A stretch of 64,000 bases of DNA from Pontibacterium sp964228735. GTDB taxonomy: Bacteria > Pseudomonadota > Gammaproteobacteria > Pseudomonadales > Balneatricaceae. Numbering within the stretch: the stretch's first letter is position 1; each line of letters begins with the position of its first letter. Shown piece by piece: positions 1 to 7,422 of the stretch. Both the position numbers and the translations under genes were made by a program. The DNA is taken from positions 1-64,000 of the forward strand of contig NZ_CAXRBQ010000158.1 of the NCBI RefSeq assembly GCF_964228735.1, read 5' to 3'. The notes beneath the pieces are model-generated. The model had not been told where the DNA came from. It worked only from the letters and a program-made list of their open reading frames with translations, and ran no database searches.

Positions 1-141
1 AACGGTTAAAACTTAAAGAGGCTCGCCCATAGCACCCTGGCTCTCGGGTCGCGACGGGTTAACTCAATAGAGAAGCCTAAACATGTAGATTTAGAGGCAG
101 AGGATTCGCGGACGCGGGTTCGAAACCCGCCAGCTCCACCA
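1..141 (+). ncRNA. ssrA: tmRNA (ssrA), 3' part only
   Basis: This is the 3' end of transfer-messenger RNA, which rescues stalled ribosomes and tags the unfinished protein. The tRNA-like end is clear: the T arm GCGGGTTCGAAACCCGC lies at 114-130, followed by the acceptor strand and an encoded CCA ending at 141. The tag reading frame and the 5' half lie left of the window. A strong terminator follows directly. No tRNA gene fits the upstream sequence, and the CAGCTCCACCA end is typical of tmRNA. Confidence 0.9.
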
Positions 142-150
142 AATACCCGC

Positions 151-182
151 AAAAAAGGCTGCCCTGAGGCAGCCTTTTTTCT
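151..182 (+). terminator. Rho-independent terminator of ssrA, also facing phnY
   Basis: A 9-bp stem AAGGCTGCC / GGCAGCCTT (155-163 with 168-176) has a 4-nt loop and is flanked by an A run on the left and a T run on the right. It can therefore work in both directions, ending ssrA on the + strand and the phnZ-phnY transcript on the - strand. Confidence 0.9.
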
Positions 183-194
183 TTCCCTTTTTGC

Positions 195-1052
195 TCAACC
201 TTCCAGCTTGGCATGCGCCGTTGGCGTGGCCACGTGGAACTTCGGATTGTCGAACTCGTTGCGCTTCATCGCGTAGTAATCCTGATAGTAGTTACCATCC
301 GCGGCAGCATTAAAGGTGAAGAACATTGCACGGCGGGTTTTATCGGAGTTGTTCTTCTCGGAGTAGTGCGGCACGTAGGAGTCGAACAGTACAACGTCAC
401 CACGTTTTGCAGGCACGAGGTTCCAGCGGATCTTGTCGCAGATCTCCTGACAGATATTGCCGTTATCCGGACCTCCGTCGTAGCTCTCCAACACAGGCAG
501 CTTACCTATCGGGGTTTCAGTCAGCGGAGAATCCAGCTCTGCCACATCTTCCAGATAGTTTTCCGGGAAGTGCAGGCAGCCGTTTTCTACGGTGGCATCG
601 TCCAGGAAGATTGCAGCAGTTACATGGTAGGCTGGCTTGAACTGGTCGTACGCGATCACGTCCTGGTGTGGATCAAACGCACCACCACCCGGGTTTTTCG
701 CGTTGCATTTGTCCTTGAACAGCAGGAATTTGCTACCGGTCAGCTCTTCGATGTACTGCTTCAGCTTAGGCACAATCTGGGTGTTGATCGCTTCGCTGTA
801 ACCGTCAATGTATTCGTATCGGCACACTTTCAACGGATCATCGATCTCCGGTACCACGATCAGTTCATCGTCGTGGCGCTTGTAGTAGTCGCTGAGACTT
901 TCACCACTTTCGGCGAGTTCTGCCAGCAACTCACCTGCACGCTGGGACAGCGCCTGGCTGCTGGACTCCAGCGTTTTCATGTCGTCCTGGTTCAGGCCCT
1001 GAGGCAGAACGATGTACCCCTGCTTTTTAAAGATGTCGCTATTGTTAGCCAT
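195..1052 (-). CDS. phnY: PhyH-family Fe(II)/2-oxoglutarate dioxygenase, PhnY-like 2-aminoethylphosphonate hydroxylase
   Basis: This 285-residue protein belongs to the phytanoyl-CoA dioxygenase (PhyH) group of non-heme iron oxygenases. The iron triad is visible as H129-x-D131 (PHQD) and H229 (VPHYSE), with R240/R241 placed to hold 2-oxoglutarate. PhyH proteins act on many substrates. The substrate is inferred from the gene 22 nt upstream, which encodes a PhnZ-like oxygenase: known PhnY enzymes hydroxylate 2-aminoethylphosphonate at C1, and PhnZ then cleaves the C-P bond. The start has an AAGGA ribosome site. No signal peptide is seen, so it should be cytoplasmic. A different small phosphonate remains possible. 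Confidence 0.75.
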   Translation of the reverse strand: MANNSDIFKKQGYIVLPQGLNQDDMKTLESSSQALSQRAGELLAELAESGESLSDYYKRHDDELIVVPEIDDPLKVCRYEYIDGYSEAINTQIVPKLKQYIEELTGSKFLLFKDKCNAKNPGGGAFDPHQDVIAYDQFKPAYHVTAAIFLDDATVENGCLHFPENYLEDVAELDSPLTETPIGKLPVLESYDGGPDNGNICQEICDKIRWNLVPAKRGDVVLFDSYVPHYSEKNNSDKTRRAMFFTFNAAADGNYYQDYYAMKRNEFDNPKFHVATPTAHAKLEG

Positions 1053-1074
1053 CGTTTGATCCTTACCTATGGAG

Positions 1075-1635
1075 TTATGCCGTTGCGTCCGCGGAAAGCG
1101 CAGCGTTCATGCTACCCAGGTAGTGAGCCACGGTTTTGTTGCTCAGCTCTTCCACCTTACCTTCGTCGTCCCAGCGACGCAGCTTGATCGCGTCTTCCGC
1201 GTACTCTTCATGCAGGAATGCCTGCTGCTCCTCTTCATTCATCAAGCCCCCCTGGTGGTGCAGAGAGTCCAGAGACGCCGGCGACAGACCTTCCAGATAC
1301 CCCTTTTCTACCGCACACAGGTAACGCTTAGCTTCAGCATGCAGGCGGATCGGCTCAGTCACCGAAGGCGGGAAATACGGCGCCAGGTACTCAGCACCGA
1401 TGGAGTCATGCTTGTAGTTGCCAAAGGCGATGTCGGTGGTTGCCATCAGGTGGCCAACGTCGTGCAGCAGGGCTGCAGTCACCAGTTCAGCAGACTCACC
1501 TGCGCGCCGTGCAAGCTCCGCGCACTGAACGCCGTGCTCGGTCTGGTTGATGCCTTCACCGTAGGTGTGGTGACCTTCAGCTTCGTACAGATCGATGATC
1601 TGCTGGATAAATGGATGCATGTTCGCTCTCGTCAA
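1075..1635 (-). CDS. phnZ: HD-domain mixed-valent diiron oxygenase, PhnZ-like
   Basis: This 186-residue HD-domain protein resembles PhnZ, which splits 2-amino-1-hydroxyethylphosphonate into glycine and phosphate using O2 and a diiron centre. Likely metal ligands are H34, H58-D59 (LLHDVGH), H76, H99 and D156. The N-terminal Y25-x-E27 and the GINQTEH segment match the substrate lid of PhnZ as I remember it, and K103 fits the phosphate-binding lysine. It is the first gene of a two-gene operon with the PhyH oxygenase. Generic annotation would call it an HD phosphohydrolase. The related TmpB enzyme acts on a trimethylated substrate, but its partner is of a different oxygenase type. Confidence 0.78.
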   Translation of the reverse strand: MTRANMHPFIQQIIDLYEAEGHHTYGEGINQTEHGVQCAELARRAGESAELVTAALLHDVGHLMATTDIAFGNYKHDSIGAEYLAPYFPPSVTEPIRLHAEAKRYLCAVEKGYLEGLSPASLDSLHHQGGLMNEEEQQAFLHEEYAEDAIKLRRWDDEGKVEELSNKTVAHYLGSMNAALSADATA

Positions 1636-1656
1636 ACTGTCATTGAATGATTAAAT

Positions 1657-1670
1657 CTGGTGTATACCAG
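1657..1670. promoter_or_regulatory. Probable GntR/HutC-type operator upstream of phnZ
   Basis: CTGGTGTATACCAG is palindromic except for one pair near the centre, with arms CTGGT / ACCAG. It lies 22-35 nt upstream of the phnZ start codon. It closely resembles the TGGTATAGACCA sites I recall for the phosphonate/phosphate regulator PhnF and other HutC-subfamily GntR repressors. No such regulator is encoded in this window. The assignment rests on motif similarity and position. Confidence 0.5.
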
Positions 1671-1859
1671 TTTGTACGCATACGATAAGAGATATTTGTT
1701 ACAGAACAAAGTCGAACCTAGACGTTAGAGTGAGTTTTTCATCCGGGCGCGGCGTAAAGACCGCAGACAAGCTATTGCAGCAACGTGATCAGATAATAGG
1801 AGGATGAGGAAAGCAGGGCACGACAAGATAAGGCTCGCCGCGCCTTGTAGGAAAGATCA

Positions 1860-2249
1860 TTACATCTCGTCGATCTGACGACGGATATCCTCGATCTTGC
1901 GGGCTACCACTTTTTCCAAGTGTTCCAGTTCTTCAAGCAGCTGTTCTTTCTTATTCTGAGCAGACACCTCTTCTTTTACGAGAGCGTCCAGCTCAGCCAC
2001 GGCACGGAGAAAAAATGGCGATGGCTCGGTTGTCGAGCGATACGGTACCAGACCGTCATTCACCAGTATCTCCTTCTGTACGCGCTTGAACTTGAACTTT
2101 TTGCTTTTGGCAAACCATTCGCCCTGGTGGCGGTGGAAGTAGATTTTGAGGATATCCATATCACCTTCGATACGCGAGGTGTATTTCTCGATGTCATGTA
2201 CATCTTCTATCCCCATTTCCTTCAGGGTTTCGAACTGCTCAGTTGCCAT
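1860..2249 (-). CDS. YaeH-type (UPF0325 / DUF3461) protein
   Basis: A 129-residue cytoplasmic protein matching the YaeH/DUF3461 family in length and in the central block DILKIYFHRHQGEWFAKS, which aligns with DILKIYFQKDKGEFFAKS of E. coli YaeH. The C-terminal third is charged and probably coiled coil. The family's function is unknown. The ATG at 2249 is chosen because GGAG lies at a good distance upstream; an in-frame TTG eight codons earlier is less likely. It stands alone, with no clear operon partner. Confidence 0.8.
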   Translation of the reverse strand: MATEQFETLKEMGIEDVHDIEKYTSRIEGDMDILKIYFHRHQGEWFAKSKKFKFKRVQKEILVNDGLVPYRSTTEPSPFFLRAVAELDALVKEEVSAQNKKEQLLEELEHLEKVVARKIEDIRRQIDEM

Positions 2250-2389
2250 GTCCGACGAGTCTCCGAACTTCAAAATTAATAAATATGTTCAGTTCCGAGT
2301 ATAGCTCTAGTTACTGCAGCAAGATGCAACTTTAGTCTTAAAAACATGCAAATTTTTCTAATCCGGAATTAGCGCTACTTCATGTGGCC

Positions 2390-2659
2390 TTACTGCTCAT
2401 CTTCGCCACCTGGCTTGCTCCTTTTTTTGGGCTGGCGCTGCCAATCCTCACGTTCATTCTGATAGTGCAGATCAGCCAACTGCTCCTTCAGCTCCCTCTT
2501 GTCAGCCTTTAATCGTTGTATCTCAAGCCGATGCTGAAAGTCCTTCTCTCGCTCTGTGTCGAGACGCTCTTCCAACTCGTGTACCTTTTGCTGCAGTTGG
2601 GCGATCACCGCCCGCTGTTCAGCAAATGCATCCACCGATGATTTGTGTTCAGTTTCCAT
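2390..2659 (-). CDS. Small coiled-coil protein of unknown function
   Basis: An 89-residue, highly charged protein. Residues about 8-70 form near-continuous heptads rich in E, K, Q, R and L, predicting a long coiled coil, followed by a basic proline/glycine tail (RQPKKRSKPGGEDEQ). There is no signal peptide or membrane segment. I do not recognise a family. It lies between yaeH and a GGDEF gene on the same strand but is separated from both, so probably has its own promoter. The composition fits a real protein, but such sequences are easy to over-call. Confidence 0.55.
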   Translation of the reverse strand: METEHKSSVDAFAEQRAVIAQLQQKVHELEERLDTEREKDFQHRLEIQRLKADKRELKEQLADLHYQNEREDWQRQPKKRSKPGGEDEQ

Positions 2660-3017
2660 CGCTTCGTGTTGCCGAGGGAGGCACTAAAGTTCGGCAAGGA
2701 TGTGTTGTAGACATTGTAAGAAAGTGCATAGATAAGAGGATGATTGTTGCGGTTGCTCCTTTCAACGCGATGTTCGACCCACTGGGCCACCAAAAAACAA
2801 CAACGTCATGTACATTACAATGGCGATAATGACGGTGGTGGGTGCGAACATTGAGGAGCCTCACTTCAGAGAGGGCCATCCCTGAGACGGTTGTCAGGCG
2901 CGACGCTGTGCTTCCTGACCGATCTGCTCTTCAGATGTAACCTAAGAATAGCAGACCCAAGATTGGCTCCATGGCGCAGAGCAATGACGCCGTTGCCGTT
3001 TTCGCAACATAAGCTAT
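2660..3017. other. Intergenic stretch, no gene recognised
   Basis: 358 bases between the 3' end of the GGDEF gene and the start of the coiled-coil gene. Short open frames here have no ribosome site or protein-like composition. A weak inverted repeat (GTCAGG ... CCTGAC) lies near 2894-2920. It presumably holds the promoter of the coiled-coil gene and the end of the GGDEF transcript, but no clear -35/-10 pair or terminator is visible. Confidence 0.5.
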
Positions 3018-4037
3018 TTATTCGAGAAAGGTTTTAGGCAACACCTGACGGGCCTGAGTATTGCGGCGGCCGTAGCGCACAACACCGTGCTTACCTTCAC
3101 GTTTTGCCTGATACATCGCTTCATCCGCCCGCTTCATCAACTCATCCAGTGAGCGCCCATCCTGTGGGAAACGCGCGATGCCGATGCTACACCCCAGGTC
3201 GATCTCCGTGCCCTGTACTTCCTCCAAGCGATGAAACTGCCGGGAGATCCGTTCCGCCAACTCTTGCGCTTGCGCTTCTGTGGTGCCACAACTGGCCAGC
3301 ACGACAAACTCATCCCCACCCAGACGCGCAACAACATCCGACTCCCGCGTGCACTCTTTCAGCATTTCACCAAACGCACACAGAAGTTCATCCCCGGCCA
3401 GGTGACCTGCTTCGTCATTCAGCTGCTTGAAGTTATCCAGATCGATGTAGAGGACGGACGCGGCGTGCTGCTGTCGACTGGCAGCAGCCAGCATCTGCGT
3501 ACCAACGTCCTGAAAGATCATGCGGTTGAGCAGGCCGGTCAGCTGATCATAACGGGCCAAGGCTTCTATCTTGGCGCGATAACGCTTGATCTCAGTGATG
3601 TCTTTGCTGATGCCAACCAGACCAACCACTTCGCCCTGATCGTTGATGACAGGCTGTTTACTGGAACTGACCCAGCGTAGTTCACCTTCCAGACTGTAAT
3701 AGGGCTCTTCATGGTTGAGCAGCGGACACCCTTCCCTGATAACTGCCTTCTCATGCTGGTAGTAACGCTCGGCGTGTTCAGCGGGGAAGATATCGAAGTC
3801 GGTTTTACCCACCAGCTCACGCCAGCACTGGTGACCCGTCAGATATGCAAACGCTTTACTCACACAGGTAAAACGGTGTTCGGCGTCTTTGATGTAAACA
3901 AAGTCCGGGGTATTTTCGAGCAAGGCCAGACAGTCACGCTGCGTCGCGCGCAACAGCTCAACCTCGTGCTCAGCGGCGACCAGCTTTTCCTTGAGCACTT
4001 GCATATCCCTTTGGTGTACAGAGTTTCCACATTCCAT
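3018..4037 (-). CDS. PAS-GGDEF diguanylate cyclase
   Basis: A 339-residue soluble signalling protein predicted to make cyclic di-GMP from two GTP. A short coiled coil (about 8-35) leads to a PAS domain (about 36-150, with the typical GISKDITEIKR exit) and a GGDEF domain (about 160-325). The catalytic motif GGDEF is intact at 240-244, and the RxxD inhibitory site (R231-D234) sits the usual five residues upstream, so product feedback is expected. There are no membrane segments. The PAS ligand cannot be told from sequence. Its product could act on the PilZ protein at 26817 and on the flagellar and pilus systems encoded here; that link is inference. Confidence 0.92.
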   Translation of the reverse strand: MECGNSVHQRDMQVLKEKLVAAEHEVELLRATQRDCLALLENTPDFVYIKDAEHRFTCVSKAFAYLTGHQCWRELVGKTDFDIFPAEHAERYYQHEKAVIREGCPLLNHEEPYYSLEGELRWVSSSKQPVINDQGEVVGLVGISKDITEIKRYRAKIEALARYDQLTGLLNRMIFQDVGTQMLAAASRQQHAASVLYIDLDNFKQLNDEAGHLAGDELLCAFGEMLKECTRESDVVARLGGDEFVVLASCGTTEAQAQELAERISRQFHRLEEVQGTEIDLGCSIGIARFPQDGRSLDELMKRADEAMYQAKREGKHGVVRYGRRNTQARQVLPKTFLE

Positions 4038-4273
4038 TCAGCAATGCCTCCTGCACTTCCTGTATTCCCTGCAACCGGTTACGCGTAAACCAGCAACTGC
4101 AACACAAGAAACTTCTGTCTACTCAACATCCACATATCAACTCACTATATCCCACTAAAGCCATTGCCACTACCGGTTTGCGTTGAACTAATCGATATGA
4201 TTACCGAAAGGTTGCCTGCTTGCCGAAAAAGCCAACTATTGCTCAAAAAACAGGCACAAAGCGATTGATCACC

Positions 4274-4279
4274 TATAAT
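4274..4279 (+). promoter_or_regulatory. -10 element upstream of the Lpp-like gene
   Basis: A perfect TATAAT lies 42 nt before the lipoprotein start codon, giving a short leader typical of a highly expressed lpp-type gene. No good -35 hexamer is seen at 16-18 nt upstream, so an activator or a degenerate -35 is implied. Confidence 0.4.
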
Positions 4280-4321
4280 TTCCAAGGATAACTCCCTAAA
4301 AATCCTTTTGAGGAAACACCC

Positions 4322-4597
4322 ATGAAACCTCAAGTTATTCCTTTGGTACTCGCAGCATTACTGGCAGGCTGTGCCAGCACAAATTCAGCGGATATGGAAT
4401 CTATGAGAGAGATGGCGCAACAGGCGCTTGATCGTGCCCAGGCGGCAGAGTCCATGGCTCAGCAGGCGTCTCAAAAAGCCGATGCAGCCTCCCAAGATGC
4501 TGCCGCGGCAATGGAAGCGGCACGGGATGCACAGGCGTGCTGTCAGGCCAATACACGTCGTATCAACCGCGCATTTGAGCAGTCCATGCAAAAGTAA
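4322..4597 (+). CDS. Lpp/OprI-like alanine-zipper outer-membrane lipoprotein
   Basis: A 91-residue precursor with a lipoprotein signal: the lipobox LAGC puts the lipidated cysteine at C17. The mature part is an Ala/Gln-rich heptad helix (about 24-75) like the trimeric coiled coil of Braun lipoprotein and Pseudomonas OprI, and it ends in lysine (K91), the residue that Lpp-type proteins attach to peptidoglycan. It is longer than E. coli Lpp, and an unusual Cys pair (ACCQA) sits near the C-terminus. The adjacent convergent gene encodes an L,D-transpeptidase of the class that makes this linkage. Anchoring the outer membrane is therefore the likely role. Confidence 0.8.
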   Translation: MKPQVIPLVLAALLAGCASTNSADMESMREMAQQALDRAQAAESMAQQASQKADAASQDAAAAMEAARDAQACCQANTRRINRAFEQSMQK

Positions 4598-4627
4598 CCT
4601 CCGCATTCAGGTCCGTCAGCCCACATT

Positions 4628-5587
4628 TCAGGGCTGGCGTACCAAGCGCCTCCCTATTTTAACCGGTACACCACTCGCCTCATCCAAAGCGGCCTGGACA
4701 GCAGCACTGTTCAGCTGCAAATCTTGAGTTTCATATATTTCCGTCAACAGCCGCCCCAGCGCAGCTGGTACCACAGGTTCACCCTGCTCACCTGATGCAT
4801 AAGCTGCAGGATGCACCTCCAGGTAAAGCTGATCATTTAACCAACCCAACTTGAACGGTTCATCGACAATTCGCAGTTTTGTCCCGACCTCCACCTGTGC
4901 AAACAACGCCACAATGTCTTCCGGATACAGACGTATGCAGCCATGGCTGACCCGCATCCCTACGCCAGCCGGTCGATTGGTGCCGTGTAACAAATAACCA
5001 CTCAACCCCAGCCGCAGGGCGTGGCTGCCCAACGGGTTTTCCGGGCCTGCAGGTATCACGTCCGGCAGAGAGATGCCAGCGGCCAGCGCTTCCTCACGAA
5101 TTGATTGGGGTGGGTACCAGTTGGGATCACTGACCTTGCTGACAATTCGGGTGGTGGTGACCGGCGTCTGCCATCCTTCCCGACCAATGCCAACAGGATA
5201 GCTGTACACCTTGTTGGGCGCCTCGCCTGGATAGTGGTAGAGACGCATCTCCGCCAGATTAAGCACCAACCCCTGACGTGGACCGGACGGCAGGACAAAC
5301 TGCAGCGGCAACTGCAGATCGCGTTGCGCCTCGGGCAACCAGATATCGAGCATGGGGTTTGCACGCACTATCTCGTCGTACCCCACACCATAACGCCGCG
5401 CAATGGCCACCAGCGTGTCAGCCTCGGATACCCGGTGCCACAACACACGCCCGACAAGATCCTGCCCCTCGTGCAACGACCAGCTCGCGCCCACCACCGG
5501 TCGACCGGGCCAAATCGCACTCCCGATTAGCGCAGCTAACATAACCACCCTGGCCAATCCAGTCCTCAGATATCGCTTTGCCATCAT
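4628..5587 (-). CDS. LysM-YkuD L,D-transpeptidase (ErfK/YbiS type)
   Basis: A 319-residue exported enzyme that forms bonds from the meso-diaminopimelate of peptidoglycan stems, either to lipoprotein lysines or between stems. After a signal/anchor segment come a LysM peptidoglycan-binding domain (about 48-95) and a YkuD catalytic domain containing HG...SHGCIRLY, with the nucleophile cysteine in SHGC. The ATG at 5587 is preferred; an in-frame GTG at 5641 would add 18 residues before the signal sequence. It converges on the Lpp/OprI-like gene with a gap of about 30 nt. Domain order matches the E. coli enzymes that anchor Braun lipoprotein. Confidence 0.88.
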   Translation of the reverse strand: MMAKRYLRTGLARVVMLAALIGSAIWPGRPVVGASWSLHEGQDLVGRVLWHRVSEADTLVAIARRYGVGYDEIVRANPMLDIWLPEAQRDLQLPLQFVLPSGPRQGLVLNLAEMRLYHYPGEAPNKVYSYPVGIGREGWQTPVTTTRIVSKVSDPNWYPPQSIREEALAAGISLPDVIPAGPENPLGSHALRLGLSGYLLHGTNRPAGVGMRVSHGCIRLYPEDIVALFAQVEVGTKLRIVDEPFKLGWLNDQLYLEVHPAAYASGEQGEPVVPAALGRLLTEIYETQDLQLNSAAVQAALDEASGVPVKIGRRLVRQP

Positions 5588-5703
5588 GTCATCAATACAT
5601 CGCTTCGATTTACCCAGTATAGCCAGATGCCTAACGACCACATTGCTGTGCCCTCCGGAACTGGCTACCCTGAAGGCTCAAGCCGTACAGGACGTTCAAA
5701 GCA

Positions 5704-6531
5704 ATGCAGAAGCCAAGCAAGATCGTAATCGAGAAGAAACCACCTCAGCTGTCCGACGTGGATCTGGACGGCAGTTACATCACCGACCGCGACAGCTACG
5801 AAAGTAAGTTGAAGAAGTTGCAGAAGCGCATACTTGCGATCCAACAGGCCTACCATCACCAGGGACGGCGCGCGATTATCGTGTTTGAAGGCTGGGATGC
5901 CAGCGGCAAGGGCGGCGCCATCCGCCGCCTCACCGAACGGCTGGATCCAAGGGGATTTAAGGTACACCCGATTGGTGTTCCCACGTCCAACGAGCAGGGA
6001 CGCCACTATCTCTATCGCTTCCAAACCCGCCTGCCCAAACCCAAAAGTTGGGCCATCTTTGACCGCTCCTGGTATGGGCGTGTTTTGGTTGAACGAATTG
6101 AGGAGCTCTGCCCGGAACACGCCTGGCAGCGAGCCTATCACGAGATCAACGAATTCGAACGTATGCTCAGCGACGATGATGTAAGGATCGTAAAGCTGTT
6201 CCTGCACATCGATCCGGACGAACAGCTGCACCGCTTTGATGAGCGCCTCAACAATCCCTACAAGCGCTGGAAGCTCACGGAGGAAGATATCCGTAACCGC
6301 GATAAATGGGATCAGTACACGGAGGCCATCAACGACATGCTGACGTATACCTCCACCCAAGCTTCGCCCTGGCATCTGATCGCCGGAAACCACAAGTGGT
6401 TTGCCCGCATCCAAGTTTTAAAGACAATAGCGGATCAGCTGTCGGAAGGAATCGATATCACACCTCCCGAACTTGATCCAAAGATGATCAAGGCTGCCGA
6501 GAAGAAGCTGGGACTGACGATAAAGGAATAA
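5704..6531 (+). CDS. ppk2: Polyphosphate kinase 2 family protein
   Basis: A 275-residue PPK2 enzyme that moves phosphate between polyphosphate and nucleotides, usually making NTP or NDP from polyphosphate. Seen: Walker A GWDASGKGG (63-71), the Walker B/lid-linked FDRSWYGR (119-126) and the lid helices around 180-205 (RLNNPYKRWKLTEEDIRNRD). The size is that of single-domain PPK2. Which class (ADP-, GDP- or AMP-preferring) cannot be decided by eye. It is divergent from the L,D-transpeptidase and has no obvious operon partner. Cytoplasmic. Confidence 0.93.
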   Translation: MQKPSKIVIEKKPPQLSDVDLDGSYITDRDSYESKLKKLQKRILAIQQAYHHQGRRAIIVFEGWDASGKGGAIRRLTERLDPRGFKVHPIGVPTSNEQGRHYLYRFQTRLPKPKSWAIFDRSWYGRVLVERIEELCPEHAWQRAYHEINEFERMLSDDDVRIVKLFLHIDPDEQLHRFDERLNNPYKRWKLTEEDIRNRDKWDQYTEAINDMLTYTSTQASPWHLIAGNHKWFARIQVLKTIADQLSEGIDITPPELDPKMIKAAEKKLGLTIKE

Positions 6532-6634
6532 ATTCTCTGATGAACGTGTACCGCAACAAAAGATACGCCATTCTGCAACACCTCTGAAATATTCATCGAG
6601 CAATATTAAAAGGTGAATTAAAGAGGATAAGATA

Positions 6635-6844
6635 ATGGATAAAATGCATCTACAAGCTCAGCTGAAACAGCTTCTGAGCCGCGGCTACACCATCAACGAT
6701 GTGCGTCAAATGCTGACTGCGCCGAAAAACCTGCTGGAACAGGTGATTGCTGAGTATCAGCAGGAACGCAACTTCAACCAGCAGAACCTGAACATTCAGC
6801 GCCAACAGGCCGAATACGCCATGCACCTGGGTAGCGGACGTTAA
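6635..6844 (+). CDS. Small conserved-looking protein of unknown function
   Basis: A 69-residue protein with a good ribosome site (AAGAGG, 10 nt before ATG). It is soluble and rich in Q, N and L. The first half (LKQLLSRGYTINDVRQMLTAP) looks like a small helix-turn-helix or helical hairpin, the rest like a Gln/Arg-rich helix. There is no signal peptide and I recognise no family. It stands alone between ppk2 and the cytochrome c5 gene, both on the same strand but with leader-sized gaps. Confidence 0.6.
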   Translation: MDKMHLQAQLKQLLSRGYTINDVRQMLTAPKNLLEQVIAEYQQERNFNQQNLNIQRQQAEYAMHLGSGR

Positions 6845-7052
6845 GTCTCGTTACCCTACCCGCCCTGCTCCGCCTTTCCATATACTCCCTTAGACCAGTT
6901 TCCCACCATACGATTGTTCAGCGTCAGTTAACGTACAATTGTGTATTTACAGTACTAAGGGGATATGACTACACTGCGCCCTTACCAGATTTCGGGTGAG
7001 TAGAATCTTTTACTACTAAAACTACTTTTGTGAGCACTGAGGTAAGACCACA

Positions 7053-7355
7053 ATGAAAAAGGCGATTGTATTTGCAGCTGCAGCTGTTCTGATGTCCACC
7101 AATGCGATGGCAGAACGCGCAGGCCAGGAAGTTTACAACACTAAGTGTGCGGTATGTCACGCAAGCGGCGCAGCAGGCGCTCCTAAGCTGGGCGACGCAG
7201 CCGCTTGGGCTCCACGTGCAGCACAGGGTGTTGATGCGATGCTGGCAGTAGCTAAGTCCGGTAAAGGTGCGATGCCTCCTAAAGGCCTGTGCATGGACTG
7301 CAGCGACTCCGAGCTGAAAGGCGCGATCCAGTACATGCTGGACAACTCCAAGTAA
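7053..7355 (+). CDS. Periplasmic cytochrome c5
   Basis: A 100-residue precursor with a signal peptide cut after AMA (residue 20). The mature monohaem cytochrome has the haem site C32-x-x-C35-H36 (CAVCH), the axial methionine M74 in GAMPPKG, and the C80-x-x-C83 pair (CMDC) that forms the disulfide typical of the c5 group. It probably carries electrons in the periplasm between bc1-type complexes and terminal oxidases or reductases. A terminator follows, so it is monocistronic. Confidence 0.93.
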   Translation: MKKAIVFAAAAVLMSTNAMAERAGQEVYNTKCAVCHASGAAGAPKLGDAAAWAPRAAQGVDAMLAVAKSGKGAMPPKGLCMDCSDSELKGAIQYMLDNSK

Positions 7356-7373
7356 GCAGTTTCCAGCACGTAC

Positions 7374-7402
7374 AAAAAACCCGGCAATCGCCGGGTTTTT
7401 TT
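7374..7402 (+). terminator. Terminator between cytochrome c5 and pomB
   Basis: Stem CCCGGC / GCCGGG (7380-7385 with 7390-7395), loop AATC, an A run on the left and seven T on the right. The flanking A and T runs let it serve both the cytochrome gene and the convergent pomAB operon. Confidence 0.92.
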
Positions 7403-7422
7403 CGTATTACGCAATTGAAAGA

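Noticed and set aside
1626..1643. CTGTCAT on the + strand with a partial copy 11 bp upstream, resembling a PhoB box next to phnZ
   Set aside because: It points away from phnZ, overlaps its start codon and the second half matches only five of seven positions, so it is not a convincing Pho site.
2765..2795. Sequence like the 3' end of a tRNA (TTCGACCC ... GGGCCACCA)
   Set aside because: The T stem does not pair and no matching 5' acceptor strand exists nearby, so no cloverleaf can be built.
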